Positions 25,431 through 33,712 of a stretch of 64,000 nucleotides of DNA are shown here, one piece after another. Origin of the DNA: Ruminococcaceae bacterium BL-6 (lineage in GTDB: Bacteria > Bacillota > Clostridia > Oscillospirales > Acutalibacteraceae); assembly GCA_902810075.1 (NCBI GenBank), contig LR778135.1, forward strand, positions 2,790,001 to 2,854,000, written 5' to 3'. The position numbers and the translations under genes were made by a program. Position 1 is the stretch's first letter, and each line of letters starts with the position of its first letter. Under the pieces are notes generated by a model that ran no database searches, was not told the DNA's origin, and saw only the letters and a list, made by a program, of their open reading frames with translations.

Positions 25431-27232
25431 TGGACATCATCTCGCAGATCAAAACCGCGGACATGATTCTGAAAACCTTCCGCGGCGACCTGCGTCATAT
25501 GACTCCTTATCCTTTCAAACCGGAAAAAAAGCGCTATCCGGCGGACAAAGAGCAGAAGTCTCTGCCCCGCTCCACGCCGGAGGAACAGGGCGTCCCCTCG
25601 GGATATCTGGAGCGGTTCTTCCGGGAGCTGGACGGCTGCCGGGACATCAGCGTGCACAGCGTTGTCGTCCTGCGGCACGGCCGCCTGATCGCGCAGGCCC
25701 ACTGGAAGCCCTATACGGGCGACTACGCCCAGATGGTGTACTCGCTTTCCAAAAGCGTCACGGCGATGGCGGTCGGCATGGCGGTCGAGGAGGGGCTTTT
25801 TTCCCTTTCGGACAACCTGGCGGAGCTTTTCTCTGACAGGCTGCCGCCGTTCCACAGCGCGAAGCCCGGCTCCGTCACCGTGAAGAACCTGCTGAACATG
25901 TCGTCGGGGATCCGGTTCAACGAGGCCGGCACCGTCACCGAACGGGACTGGCTGCGGGCCTGTCTGCAGTCGGACTGCTCCTTTGAGCCGGGGACGGAAT
26001 TTTCGTACAACAGCCTGAATTCCTACCTGCTCAGCGCGCTGGTCTGCAAAAAATCGGGCATGGGGCTGGTGGAATACCTGACCCCGCGCCTGTTCGAGCC
26101 GCTCGGCATCGACCCGGTGCTGTGGGAAAAATGCCCCATGGGGATCGAAAAGGGCGGGTGGGGCCTTTATCTGCGCCCCGAGGATATGGCGAAGCTCGGC
26201 CAGCTTTATCTGCAAAAGGGCCTTTGGGCCGTGGACGGGGAACCGCGCCGCCTGCTTCCGCAGAGCTGGGTGGAGCAGTCGACGGACATGACCCTGCAGA
26301 CGGCCATGGGCAGCCACAAAACCGCCTACGGCTACCATGTGTGGGACTTCCCGATTGAGGGGGCGTACCAGTTCAACGGGGTGTTCGGCCAGTATGTCGT
26401 CGTGATTCCGGGGGCCGATATGGTGCTCGCCCTCACGAGCGGCAGCCAGGGCCTTTTTATCGACGCCACCGCGCCGATCATCCAGAACTATTTCGGGAAC
26501 GACCGCGAGCTTTCCCAAAAGGCCCTGCCGGAAAACCGCAAGGCGCACCGCTCGCTCACGGAAGCCTGCGCCTCTTTCGCCCTGCTCCCCGGCATGATGC
26601 CGGAAAAGCCGCCTTCCCCGAGCTTTTGGCAAAGGGTCCGCGGCTTCTTTTTCCCGGCTCCAAAAAGGGATGCGGAACTTTCCCCCGGGGCCGCGGCTCT
26701 GAATGGGAAGACCTTTCTGCTCGAAAACGCCTACGGTACGCTTTTCCCGTTCATCCTTTCGGCGGAGCGCGGCCGGTTTTCGGAGCCGTTCCGGAAGGTT
26801 TCGCTTTCCTTTGAGCCGGGCTGCTGCAGTCTTGTTTTCGCCGCGGAAAAGGAAACGTGGACGGTCAGGGCGGGGATGGATGGCGAGCCGCGCCTGTGCG
26901 ACCTGGATTTCGGCGGGGAGACCTACACCGTGGGAAGCCTCGCGAAGCTGACGCACGACGAGGATGGCCGCACGGTGCTGAAGCTTTCCATCTCTTTTCT
27001 CGAGGCTCCGGACACCCGCCTGATGAAATTCATCTTCGGTGGTGAGAGGGTTCTGATCCGGTTCGACGAGATCCCGTCCGTCGACGGGGCGACCAGCCTT
27101 CTGTTCGGCCTGATCGGTGGGAACGGCGGCCTGGAAAAAATGGTGGCCGACAAAATAGAACAGCAGCGCCTTTCCGGCTCCATCCGAAAGATCGTCGCCC
27201 CCAAGGCAAAAGGGGAGGCCGAGAATACTTAA
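25427..27232 (+). CDS. Serine beta-lactamase-like hydrolase with C-terminal domain
   Basis: A 601-residue protein. Residues ~45-355 are a class C/penicillin-binding-type serine hydrolase: S-x-x-K in YSLSKSVTAM, Y-x-N in FSYNSLNSYLL, and HxG replaced by a GVFGQ region. The C-terminal ~200 residues are beta-rich and unassigned. No signal peptide is apparent, so it is probably cytoplasmic, like many esterase/EstB-type members. It starts within the cinA stop (ATGATGG). The substrate is unknown; an esterase or D-amino peptidase is likelier than an antibiotic-degrading lactamase. Confidence 0.85.
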   Translation: MMDIISQIKTADMILKTFRGDLRHMTPYPFKPEKKRYPADKEQKSLPRSTPEEQGVPSGYLERFFRELDGCRDISVHSVVVLRHGRLIAQAHWKPYTGDYAQMVYSLSKSVTAMAVGMAVEEGLFSLSDNLAELFSDRLPPFHSAKPGSVTVKNLLNMSSGIRFNEAGTVTERDWLRACLQSDCSFEPGTEFSYNSLNSYLLSALVCKKSGMGLVEYLTPRLFEPLGIDPVLWEKCPMGIEKGGWGLYLRPEDMAKLGQLYLQKGLWAVDGEPRRLLPQSWVEQSTDMTLQTAMGSHKTAYGYHVWDFPIEGAYQFNGVFGQYVVVIPGADMVLALTSGSQGLFIDATAPIIQNYFGNDRELSQKALPENRKAHRSLTEACASFALLPGMMPEKPPSPSFWQRVRGFFFPAPKRDAELSPGAAALNGKTFLLENAYGTLFPFILSAERGRFSEPFRKVSLSFEPGCCSLVFAAEKETWTVRAGMDGEPRLCDLDFGGETYTVGSLAKLTHDEDGRTVLKLSISFLEAPDTRLMKFIFGGERVLIRFDEIPSVDGATSLLFGLIGGNGGLEKMVADKIEQQRLSGSIRKIVAPKAKGEAENT

Positions 27233-27248
27233 AAAGGAGGCGGGTGAT

Positions 27249-27803
27249 TTGCCTGGCTATTCTTCCGGCGCGGGTTCGCCGGGCCTTTCAAAACAGGAGC
27301 GGATCTACACCCGCTACCGCCAGCTGATGTTTTACATAGCGAACGGGATCCTGCACGACGAGTTTCTGGCGGAGGATGCGGTCCACCAGGCTTTCGTGAA
27401 AATTTTCGAGCATCCCGGCTCGGTGGGCGACGTCGAGTGTCCCCAAACCAAAAGCTACGTTGTTATCATAGTCAGAAACGTCTGTTTCAACATGCTGCGC
27501 GCGAAGCGGCGTCACGACCCCCTTTCCCTTGACGGGATGGAGGAGCGGGCTCCCCCTGCGGATGACTGCTGCGTGGCCGGGCTGGTGGAGCAGAACGACG
27601 CGTACCGCCGCCTGGTGGCGGAAATCCAGAAGCTGCCGCACCATTACGCGGCGGTGCTCCTTTTGAAATATGACAACGGCTATTCCACGAAAGAGATTGC
27701 GGAAATGCTGGATCTTTCGGCGGAAAACGTGAAGAAGCTTCTTCAGCGGGCCAGAAAAAAGCTGGAGCAGAACCTGAAGGAAAGGGAGGCGGAAACGGTA
27801 TGA
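27249..27803 (+). CDS. ECF-type RNA polymerase sigma factor
   Basis: A 184-residue sigma-70 family protein with region 2 (YRQLMFYIANGILHDEFLAEDAVHQAFVKIF) and region 4 (LPHHYAAVLLLKYDNGYSTKEIAEMLDLSAENVKKLLQRARKKL), and no region 1 or 3. The start is TTG at 27249, after AGGAGG. The stop overlaps the ATG of the next gene, an anti-sigma candidate, by 4 bases. It is therefore an ECF sigma/anti-sigma pair. No promoter was seen between it and the hydrolase gene upstream. Confidence 0.93.
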   Translation: MPGYSSGAGSPGLSKQERIYTRYRQLMFYIANGILHDEFLAEDAVHQAFVKIFEHPGSVGDVECPQTKSYVVIIVRNVCFNMLRAKRRHDPLSLDGMEERAPPADDCCVAGLVEQNDAYRRLVAEIQKLPHHYAAVLLLKYDNGYSTKEIAEMLDLSAENVKKLLQRARKKLEQNLKEREAETV

Positions 27804-28519
27804 AGCTGACGGATGAAGTTTTGAAGCGCGCCGTTTCCGAAGCGCGCGACGAAAGCCTTTCCCGCCTTCCGCAGGAGACGGGAGACCACCGCTTTTCCGA
27901 GCAGTTCGAGCGGGAGATGGATGACCTGCTCCGCCGCAGGCCGGCGCGCCGTTTCCGCCGGCGGTTCGGCAGAGTCGCCGCCGTTACGGCCGCGGCCCTG
28001 GTGCTGCTCTCGGTGACCGTCATGAGCGTCGAGGCGCTCCGGGTCCGGTTTTTCCGGCTGGTCTCGGAAAAGACGCCGGAATACACCGCATTTTCTTACC
28101 AGGCGGATGCCGCCGCCTCTGCGGCGGCGGAGAAGCAGATCCAGTCCGCGACGGAAAATTTCGAGCCTTACGCGCCGCGCTATCTCCCGCGCGGCTATGT
28201 TCTGGAGCACTCTTTCGGCGGCGCGGCCGTCAAGTCGGCCGTCTACCGCAAAAGCGGAGAAAAGCAGGGCCCGAAGATCGTTTTCACCCAGGGGATCATG
28301 GGCACCGGGACGACGGCGGTGGACACCGAGAACGCCTCTGTGAAAGAGATCCTGATCGGGGATGAAAAAGCGACGTTCATTTCCAAAAAGGAAATGAACG
28401 CGCTTGTCTGGAACAACGACGTTTATTCGTTCGTGTTGATCGTGGAAGCCCCGGAAAAAGAAAAAATTCCGGAAAAGGAAACCATCCGCATCGCGGAAAG
28501 CGTGGAACCGGAAAAATAG
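27800..28519 (+). CDS. Membrane-anchored anti-sigma factor with DUF4367 domain
   Basis: A 239-residue protein: a cytoplasmic N-terminal ~70 residues rich in Arg and Glu, one membrane span (residues ~57-75, VAAVTAAALVLLSVTVMSV), then an extracellular DUF4367-like domain (YLPRGYVLEHS; EKATFISKKEMNALVWNNDVYSFVLI). This is the usual layout of Clostridia anti-sigma factors that hold the partner ECF sigma at the membrane until an envelope signal arrives. It lacks the HxxxCxxC zinc motif of ZAS proteins. Its ATG overlaps the sigma gene. Confidence 0.85.
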   Translation: MKLTDEVLKRAVSEARDESLSRLPQETGDHRFSEQFEREMDDLLRRRPARRFRRRFGRVAAVTAAALVLLSVTVMSVEALRVRFFRLVSEKTPEYTAFSYQADAAASAAAEKQIQSATENFEPYAPRYLPRGYVLEHSFGGAAVKSAVYRKSGEKQGPKIVFTQGIMGTGTTAVDTENASVKEILIGDEKATFISKKEMNALVWNNDVYSFVLIVEAPEKEKIPEKETIRIAESVEPEK

Positions 28520-28617
28520 AAAAATAAAAGAACGGAAAGTGTCCCCTTTCGCCCCCTGAAAGTGTTTTTATCAGTGTAGGAAAAACGGCCCGGCACAACG
28601 GCAGGGGGGAACGCGGA

Positions 28618-28719
28618 ATGACCGGAAACGACCGATGGATTCAAAGGATTTTGGCCGCGGGGGCAGTCGCCGCGCTGATGCTGATCCTGTACGTCAGCTT
28701 CCGCGTCTTTGCCTTCTGA
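28618..28719 (+). CDS. 33-residue single-span membrane peptide
   Basis: ATG at 28618 is preceded by a strong AGGGGGGA 8 bases upstream and opens a 33-codon frame ending in TGA. The peptide has a short polar N-terminus (MTGNDRWIQR) and one hydrophobic segment ending in Phe. It lies ~100 bases after the anti-sigma gene and before a terminator, so it may be the last gene of that operon. No family is recognised. Its length, RBS and membrane segment support translation, but chance cannot be excluded. Confidence 0.5.
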   Translation: MTGNDRWIQRILAAGAVAALMLILYVSFRVFAF

Positions 28720-28750
28720 CCACGGGGCCGGAATAACAGATCAACCCTAG

Positions 28751-28788
28751 AAACATCCTGCCGAAAAAATAACAGCGGGATGTTTTTT
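28751..28788 (+). terminator. Terminator ending the desulfurase-to-anti-sigma operon
   Basis: An ACATCCTGC/GCGGGATGT stem with one mismatch is followed by T7. Nothing else is seen in 28720-28834. Confidence 0.8.
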
Positions 28789-28834
28789 TCTCTGTTTGAG
28801 TCCACCAAGCCGGTATTTCTGACTTCTTTAAAAT

Positions 28835-29566
28835 TTATTCCGACCGTACATCCCGCTTTTTCAGCCAAAGCACCGACGCTATGCTGAACACAATGAGAAA
28901 GGATACACAGCTCAGCAGGAACGGACCCGTCCCGCAGGTGAAATTTCCGGACGGATTTCCGGACTGCATTCCCATGGGCATCAGGGAATAGGGGAACCAG
29001 AGGCCGAACCCTTTCGACAGGGCGATGGCCCCCGCGATCCCGCCGACGAAGGCGATCCCGACCGGGACGGCGAAGCTTCGGATGACAAGGGAAAGGAAAA
29101 GCTGAACCGCGCAGACGGCGAAGCCCGCCGCCGTGCCGAGCAGAAGCCATCTCAGAAGCATCGGCGGGACCTGCCCCGAAACGCCGGCCAGCTTTCCCGA
29201 AACGAGAAACAGGACGCCCGTTTCCGCCTGCGCCGCCGCCACCGCGGCTCCGGCGAACAGAAGCTTTGAGAAATACAGGCAAGGAACCGGAACGGGGGCC
29301 GTCATCGCGCTGTTCCAGTTATGGTTGCGATTCTCCAGCCACCACAGGTACGAGCAGTAAGCGCCGATCATGGCGGGCAGAAAGAAATCCGCGGAAAAAA
29401 TCGTATGCTGCGACCACAGGTCGTACCACTGCTGCCGAAGGATCCCAAGATTTCCCAGATAGTTGAACGTGCCCATCACCGCGGGCAGCACGGGAAGAAT
29501 CAGGAACACCGGCCACATCGGGCTGCGGCGGAGTTTGAGCCATTCCGCGCGGATGGTTCTCATCAT
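28835..29566 (-). CDS. ABC-2 permease of a lantibiotic-immunity-type exporter (LanE/G-like)
   Basis: A 243-residue permease with six predicted spans. It starts MMRTIRAEWLKLRRSP, the typical N-terminus of ABC-2 permeases in LanFEG/CprABC/BcrAB systems. It is last in an ATPase-permease-permease operon and starts 4 bases after the preceding permease stop. With its partner it should form a heterodimeric pore that expels antimicrobial peptide from the membrane. Exact substrate unknown. Confidence 0.85.
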   Translation of the reverse strand: MMRTIRAEWLKLRRSPMWPVFLILPVLPAVMGTFNYLGNLGILRQQWYDLWSQHTIFSADFFLPAMIGAYCSYLWWLENRNHNWNSAMTAPVPVPCLYFSKLLFAGAAVAAAQAETGVLFLVSGKLAGVSGQVPPMLLRWLLLGTAAGFAVCAVQLFLSLVIRSFAVPVGIAFVGGIAGAIALSKGFGLWFPYSLMPMGMQSGNPSGNFTCGTGPFLLSCVSFLIVFSIASVLWLKKRDVRSE

Positions 29567-29570
29567 TGCG

Positions 29571-30320
29571 TCACACCTCCTTTTTTATAAACAGGAACCG
29601 GCCGGTAAGGTAAATCACAAGGAAGACCGCGGCCAGCACGGCGAGCCCGAACCAGTTGTCCGGGACATAGTGATAGCGGACGATGCCCGCCGCTTTGTTC
29701 CATTCGAGCGAAACGCCCTCCAGCACCATATAATAGCCCCACGGCAGAAGGTACGAGAGCTGCTTCGGCAGGAACATCAGAAAGACCCCGGCGAAAGCGC
29801 CGATCAGGCCGACCGCAAGCGGGATCATCTGGTTTTCCGCCAGCAGGGAAAACACCTGCTGAAAAAGCAGGAGCGTCAGGCTGACGGACACGGTGAACAA
29901 AAGATAGAGCAGGTACTTCTGAGCCGGCACCGCTCCGCGGAACCCCTTCAGGGAACCGCCGAGGAGCATCATCGCGACCTGGAAAACTGCCGCGGCGGCC
30001 ATGTAGGCCGAGCCGCACAGAAACTTCGCGCCGAACAGCCTGCCCGCGGGCATCACGGTTTTCAGAAGCTTCAGGGTCCGGCCCTGATGCTCCGTATCGC
30101 ACAGGCGCGACGCGACGACCGCGGCGATCACCGGCATCATCAGCGTGTTGAGCGCCGGGAACTCATAGAGGAAGTACATCCAGCCCGTGTCCAGCTTCTG
30201 TTCCCTCATGTTGCGGAGCGACCAGAGCATCCACAGAAGCTGCACCGCGATCAGCGCGAACACGACAAGCCAGACCTTCCGGCCGCGCGTCTTGTAAAAT
30301 TCCAGCGCAAGGGCTTTCAC
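29571..30320 (-). CDS. ABC-2 permease, second subunit (LanE/G-like)
   Basis: A 249-residue permease with about six spans, starting MKALALEFYKTRGRKVWLVV, a signature of this permease family. It overlaps the ATPase gene by 4 bases and precedes the other permease. The paired, diverged permeases with one ATPase match the LanFEG and CprABC arrangement. Confidence 0.87.
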   Translation of the reverse strand: MKALALEFYKTRGRKVWLVVFALIAVQLLWMLWSLRNMREQKLDTGWMYFLYEFPALNTLMMPVIAAVVASRLCDTEHQGRTLKLLKTVMPAGRLFGAKFLCGSAYMAAAAVFQVAMMLLGGSLKGFRGAVPAQKYLLYLLFTVSVSLTLLLFQQVFSLLAENQMIPLAVGLIGAFAGVFLMFLPKQLSYLLPWGYYMVLEGVSLEWNKAAGIVRYHYVPDNWFGLAVLAAVFLVIYLTGRFLFIKKEV

Positions 30321-31231
30321 AGGCTCACCGCCTTCCCCGTCAGCTCCAGGAAAATATCCTCCAGGCTTTTCCGGCGCTCTTCGATGCGCACCAGGCCCAC
30401 GCGGTTTTTCTGCAGCTCGTCGGCGCAGCGCGCGACCCGCTCATCCGAAAGCTCCGGAAGGAGCAGATAATCCTCATCCCGCCGCACGGCGAGCCCCAGC
30501 CCGCGCAGCAGCTCCGCGGCCAGCGCGTTGTTCATGGTCCGCACGGCGATGCTGACGCTGCTCTTTTCATACAGGGCCTTCATGCTGTCCTGAAACACCA
30601 GCTCGCCCTCCCGGATGATCCCGACGAAGGTGGCGATCTGCTCCATTTCGCTCAGCAGGTGGCTGGACACGACGACGGTCATCCCGTACTGCTTCGGCAG
30701 GGAGCAGATCAGCTCGCGCATTTCCTGAATCCCCGCCGGGTCGAGGCCGTTCGTCGGCTCGTCCAGAATCAGCAGCCGGGGGTTCCCGAGAAGCGCGCAG
30801 GCCAGCCCCAGGCGCTGCTTCATTCCCAGGGAATAATGCTCCGCCTTTTTGTCCTTCTGCTTTTCCAGCCGTACGATCTTCAGCACCCGCTCGACCTCCT
30901 GCCGCGGCACGCTGCGCAGCGTCTGGATCACGCGCAGATTCTCCTCCCCGGTCAGGTGCCCGTAATAGCTGGGGGATTCGATCAGAGAGCCGACATCCTT
31001 CAGGATGGAAAGGCGGTTCCGGGAGCACATCCGCCGGCCGAACACGTCGATCGTGCCGGCAGTCGGCCTCACCAGCCCCAAAATCATTTTCAGCGTGGTG
31101 GATTTTCCGGCGCCGTTCGGCCCCAGAAATCCGTAAACGGCGCCTTCCGGCACGGCAAGGTCCAGGTCCTTCACCCGGTCGGTTTTCCCGTACCGCTTGC
31201 TCAGGCCGGCCGTTGCAATCAATTGTTCCAA
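30317..31231 (-). CDS. ABC transporter ATPase (BcrA/LanF/CprA-like)
   Basis: A 304-residue ATPase. Walker A is GPNGAGKST, the signature is YSLGMKQRLGLA, and Walker B is LLILDEPTNGLDP; a C-terminal ~90-residue extension is typical of BcrA-type proteins. It powers the two downstream permeases. The gene is divergent from a response regulator and histidine kinase (180 bases apart), the standard arrangement for peptide-sensing resistance modules in Clostridia. Confidence 0.93.
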   Translation of the reverse strand: MEQLIATAGLSKRYGKTDRVKDLDLAVPEGAVYGFLGPNGAGKSTTLKMILGLVRPTAGTIDVFGRRMCSRNRLSILKDVGSLIESPSYYGHLTGEENLRVIQTLRSVPRQEVERVLKIVRLEKQKDKKAEHYSLGMKQRLGLACALLGNPRLLILDEPTNGLDPAGIQEMRELICSLPKQYGMTVVVSSHLLSEMEQIATFVGIIREGELVFQDSMKALYEKSSVSIAVRTMNNALAAELLRGLGLAVRRDEDYLLLPELSDERVARCADELQKNRVGLVRIEERRKSLEDIFLELTGKAVSL

Positions 31232-31412
31232 TTTCTTGTCCTCCTTCTGTTAAAACCGGAAACTATGGGCAAGTATAACAGCGCCGCCTTACAAAGGGCT
31301 ATCCGCAGCCTTACGGCTCCCTTAAACTTTCACGGGCCGGGGCAAAAGCGGGCTTTTTGTGGTAAAATAATCTTATAGAAAGCGCCGCCGGCGCACAGAG
31401 GGTGGGACCAGT

Positions 31413-32132
31413 ATGAAGGATATTTACGACTGTAAAATTCTGATCGTGGATGACGAACCGGAGCTTCGGAAAATGGTCGGGGAGATTCTGCGCGAGGCCG
31501 GGTTTTACCGCCTGATCCAGGCCGAAAACTGCGCGGCGGCGCGGCGGGCCTTTTCTTCGGGGCGTCCCGACGCCGTGATTCTGGACGTGATGCTCCCGGA
31601 TGGCGACGGCTTCTCGCTGATGCGGGAATTCCGCGCGGCCTCCTCCGCGCCGGTGCTGTTCCTTTCCGCAAAGGATGAGGATGAGGACCGCCTTCTCGGG
31701 CTGGGGCTGGGCGCGGACGACTACATCACAAAGCCGTTTCTGCCGCGCGAGCTGACCCTGAGGCTACAGGCGATCCTGAGCCGCGCCTATTTTCCGGCGG
31801 TGCTCCGGGAAAAGCCGCGGCCCGTCTTTTTCCTGGGCGGCCGGAAGATCGACCTGAACCGGGGAACCGTGGAATCCGGCGGGGAGAGCCGGGCGCTGAC
31901 CGCGAAGGAATTCACGCTGCTCGGCAAGCTGTACGAAAACCGCGGCCGCATCGTCACCTTTGACAGCCTGTGCCGGGATGTGTGGGGCGACGACCTCTCC
32001 GCCTGCGAAAACACGCTGATGGTCCACATCCGCCGCCTGCGCGAGAAAATCGAGCCTGACCCGTCCGCCCCGCGCTATCTGCTGACCGCGCGCGGCCTGG
32101 GATACCGGCTGACCGGGGTGACCGAAGCATGA
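31413..32132 (+). CDS. OmpR-family response regulator
   Basis: A 239-residue protein. The receiver domain has the acidic pair in IVDDEPE, the phospho-acceptor Asp in VILDVMLPDGDGF, and Lys in ITKPFLPREL. The C-terminal winged-helix domain has LTAKEFTLLGKLYEN and NTLMVHIRRLREKIE. It overlaps the sensor kinase gene by 4 bases. It probably activates the divergent ABC exporter operon. Confidence 0.95.
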   Translation: MKDIYDCKILIVDDEPELRKMVGEILREAGFYRLIQAENCAAARRAFSSGRPDAVILDVMLPDGDGFSLMREFRAASSAPVLFLSAKDEDEDRLLGLGLGADDYITKPFLPRELTLRLQAILSRAYFPAVLREKPRPVFFLGGRKIDLNRGTVESGGESRALTAKEFTLLGKLYENRGRIVTFDSLCRDVWGDDLSACENTLMVHIRRLREKIEPDPSAPRYLLTARGLGYRLTGVTEA

Positions 32133-33565
32133 AAAGCATCGCGAAAATTCTGAGCCGCTACGTCCTGTCGGCGGCGGGCGTCGCGCTGATCCTTCTGCTG
32201 CTGAATCTGACGGCCTTTTACGCGTGGATGATGAAGAACGCGGACGATACGGGCGGGCAGGGCCGCGTTTCGGCGATCGCGCAGGCGCTGAAGGAAAAGG
32301 ATGGGGTGTATTCCCTCACCCCCGAGGGCGAAAAGATGATCGACGGGCGGTTCGCGTGGGCCATGCTGCTCGACGGCGAAGGGAACGCGGTATGGAGCAG
32401 GAACCTGCCCGGCGACGTGAAGCGGAAGTACACGGTCGCGGAAGCGGCCTCTTTTTCCCGTTGGTATCTGAACGGCTACCCGGTCTCCGTCTGGCGGTAT
32501 TCGCAGGGGCTGCTGGTGCTCGGCGCCCCGAAAGGGAGCCTGTGGAAATACCAGGTCCAGTTCCCGGAAGAGGTGCTTCGCAGCGCGCCGGCCTGGCTGA
32601 CCGGAACCCTGATCGCGAACTGTGCCGCCGCCGTGATTCTGGCGCTGCTTTTCGGCCTGCGGCTGATCCGGAGCTTGAAGCCGCTCGCACAGGGGATCGA
32701 GGACATGGCGCGAAAACAGCCGGTCTTTCTTCCGCCCGGCGGCCTGCTGGGCGACCTTGCCGAAAAGCTCAACGACACCTCCCGGCTTTTGCAGGAGCAG
32801 GAGGCGTTCCTGCAAAAACGGGACACCGTGCGTACCCACTGGATCGCCGGGGTCTCGCACGACATCCGCACCCCGCTCTCCGTCGTCATGGGGTATGCGA
32901 GCCAGCTGGAGGAAAGCCCCGCGCTGCCGGAGCCGGAGCGGGAAAAAGCCCGCGTGATCCGCCGGCAGAGCGAAAGGATCCGGGCGCTCATAAACGACCT
33001 GAACCTCGCTTCCAAGCTGGAATACGACATGCAATCGCTCCGGCGCTCCGAATTCCGCCCGGCAGAGCTCGCGCGCGCGGCGGCGGCGGATTTTCTGAAC
33101 CGCGGGCTCGACGTTTCCCGCTACCCGCTCGAGGTGACTGTGAAGGAAGGCGCGCAGGAACTTGTCCTGAACGGCGACCGGGAACTTGTGCAGAGGGCCG
33201 TCTCCAACCTGATCCAGAACAGCATCCGCCACAACCCCGACGGATGCGCCGTCACCGTCTGTGTGGAGCCGCTCTATTCCTGCTGTAAAATCTCTGTGCG
33301 CGACAGCGGGGCCGGATTCCCGCAGAAGGTGCTGCGGGCGATATCGGCCCCGATCACGCCGGAGCCGCTGGACAGCCACGGCCTCGGCCTTACGATCGTG
33401 CGCGGGATCGCGCGGGCCCACGGGGGAAAAGCGGAGTTCCGGAACCTGCCGCAGGGCGGGTGCGAAGCGTCGCTGCTTCTCCCCTGCCCCGTTCCGGAAC
33501 AGGAAAGCAAAGGGCCGATTTGCCGGGATAATGGGGGAAGAAGAAATCCGGGTTCGCGATCATAA
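32129..33565 (+). CDS. Sensor histidine kinase (CprK/LanK-like)
   Basis: A 478-residue kinase. Two membrane spans (residues ~13-36 and ~150-175) bracket an extracellular domain of ~110 residues, then HAMP-like, H-box (GVSHDIRTPLSVVMGY), N-box (LIQNSIRHNPDG), DSGAGFP and GLGLTIV. The domain size and its location beside an ABC exporter fit antimicrobial-peptide sensing. The last codons and the stop lie inside copy B of the 27-bp repeat (33555-33581), so the C-terminal end may have been altered by that insertion. Confidence 0.93.
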   Translation: MKSIAKILSRYVLSAAGVALILLLLNLTAFYAWMMKNADDTGGQGRVSAIAQALKEKDGVYSLTPEGEKMIDGRFAWAMLLDGEGNAVWSRNLPGDVKRKYTVAEAASFSRWYLNGYPVSVWRYSQGLLVLGAPKGSLWKYQVQFPEEVLRSAPAWLTGTLIANCAAAVILALLFGLRLIRSLKPLAQGIEDMARKQPVFLPPGGLLGDLAEKLNDTSRLLQEQEAFLQKRDTVRTHWIAGVSHDIRTPLSVVMGYASQLEESPALPEPEREKARVIRRQSERIRALINDLNLASKLEYDMQSLRRSEFRPAELARAAAADFLNRGLDVSRYPLEVTVKEGAQELVLNGDRELVQRAVSNLIQNSIRHNPDGCAVTVCVEPLYSCCKISVRDSGAGFPQKVLRAISAPITPEPLDSHGLGLTIVRGIARAHGGKAEFRNLPQGGCEASLLLPCPVPEQESKGPICRDNGGRRNPGSRS

Positions 33566-33581
33566 GTGAAATTGCTGTAAG
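33555..33581 (+). repeat. 27-bp intergenic repeat, copy B
   Basis: Matches 21665-21691 at 23/27 positions. It contributes the stop codon of the histidine kinase. The eleven bases before it (AAATCCGGGTT) are also found before the weaker copy at 12114. Confidence 0.55.
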
Positions 33582-33600
33582 AAGCCATCGCCCAAAAAAC

Positions 33601-33646
33601 AAAATACGCTTTGAGCCGGATTTTGAAGCCGGTCAAAGCGTATTTT
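33601..33646 (+). terminator. Bidirectional terminator between the kinase and the CUT1 operon
   Basis: A perfect 14-bp outer stem (AAAATACGCTTTGA with its complement) plus an inner GCCGG/CCGG stem ends in T6. It closes convergent operons. Confidence 0.9.
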
Positions 33647-33712
33647 TTCATTCTTATTCTTTATTTTTGGCGGAGCCATTTTTCGAAATCGAGAAGAGAT
33701 TCCCGCAGATTT

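Noticed and set aside
25382..26956. 524-residue minus-strand frame opposite the serine hydrolase
   Set aside because: High GC leaves antisense frames open. The plus-strand frame has the SxxK and YxN motifs and is coupled to cinA.
32075..33421. 448-residue minus-strand frame opposite the histidine kinase
   Set aside because: Antisense shadow; the kinase has all H, N and G boxes.
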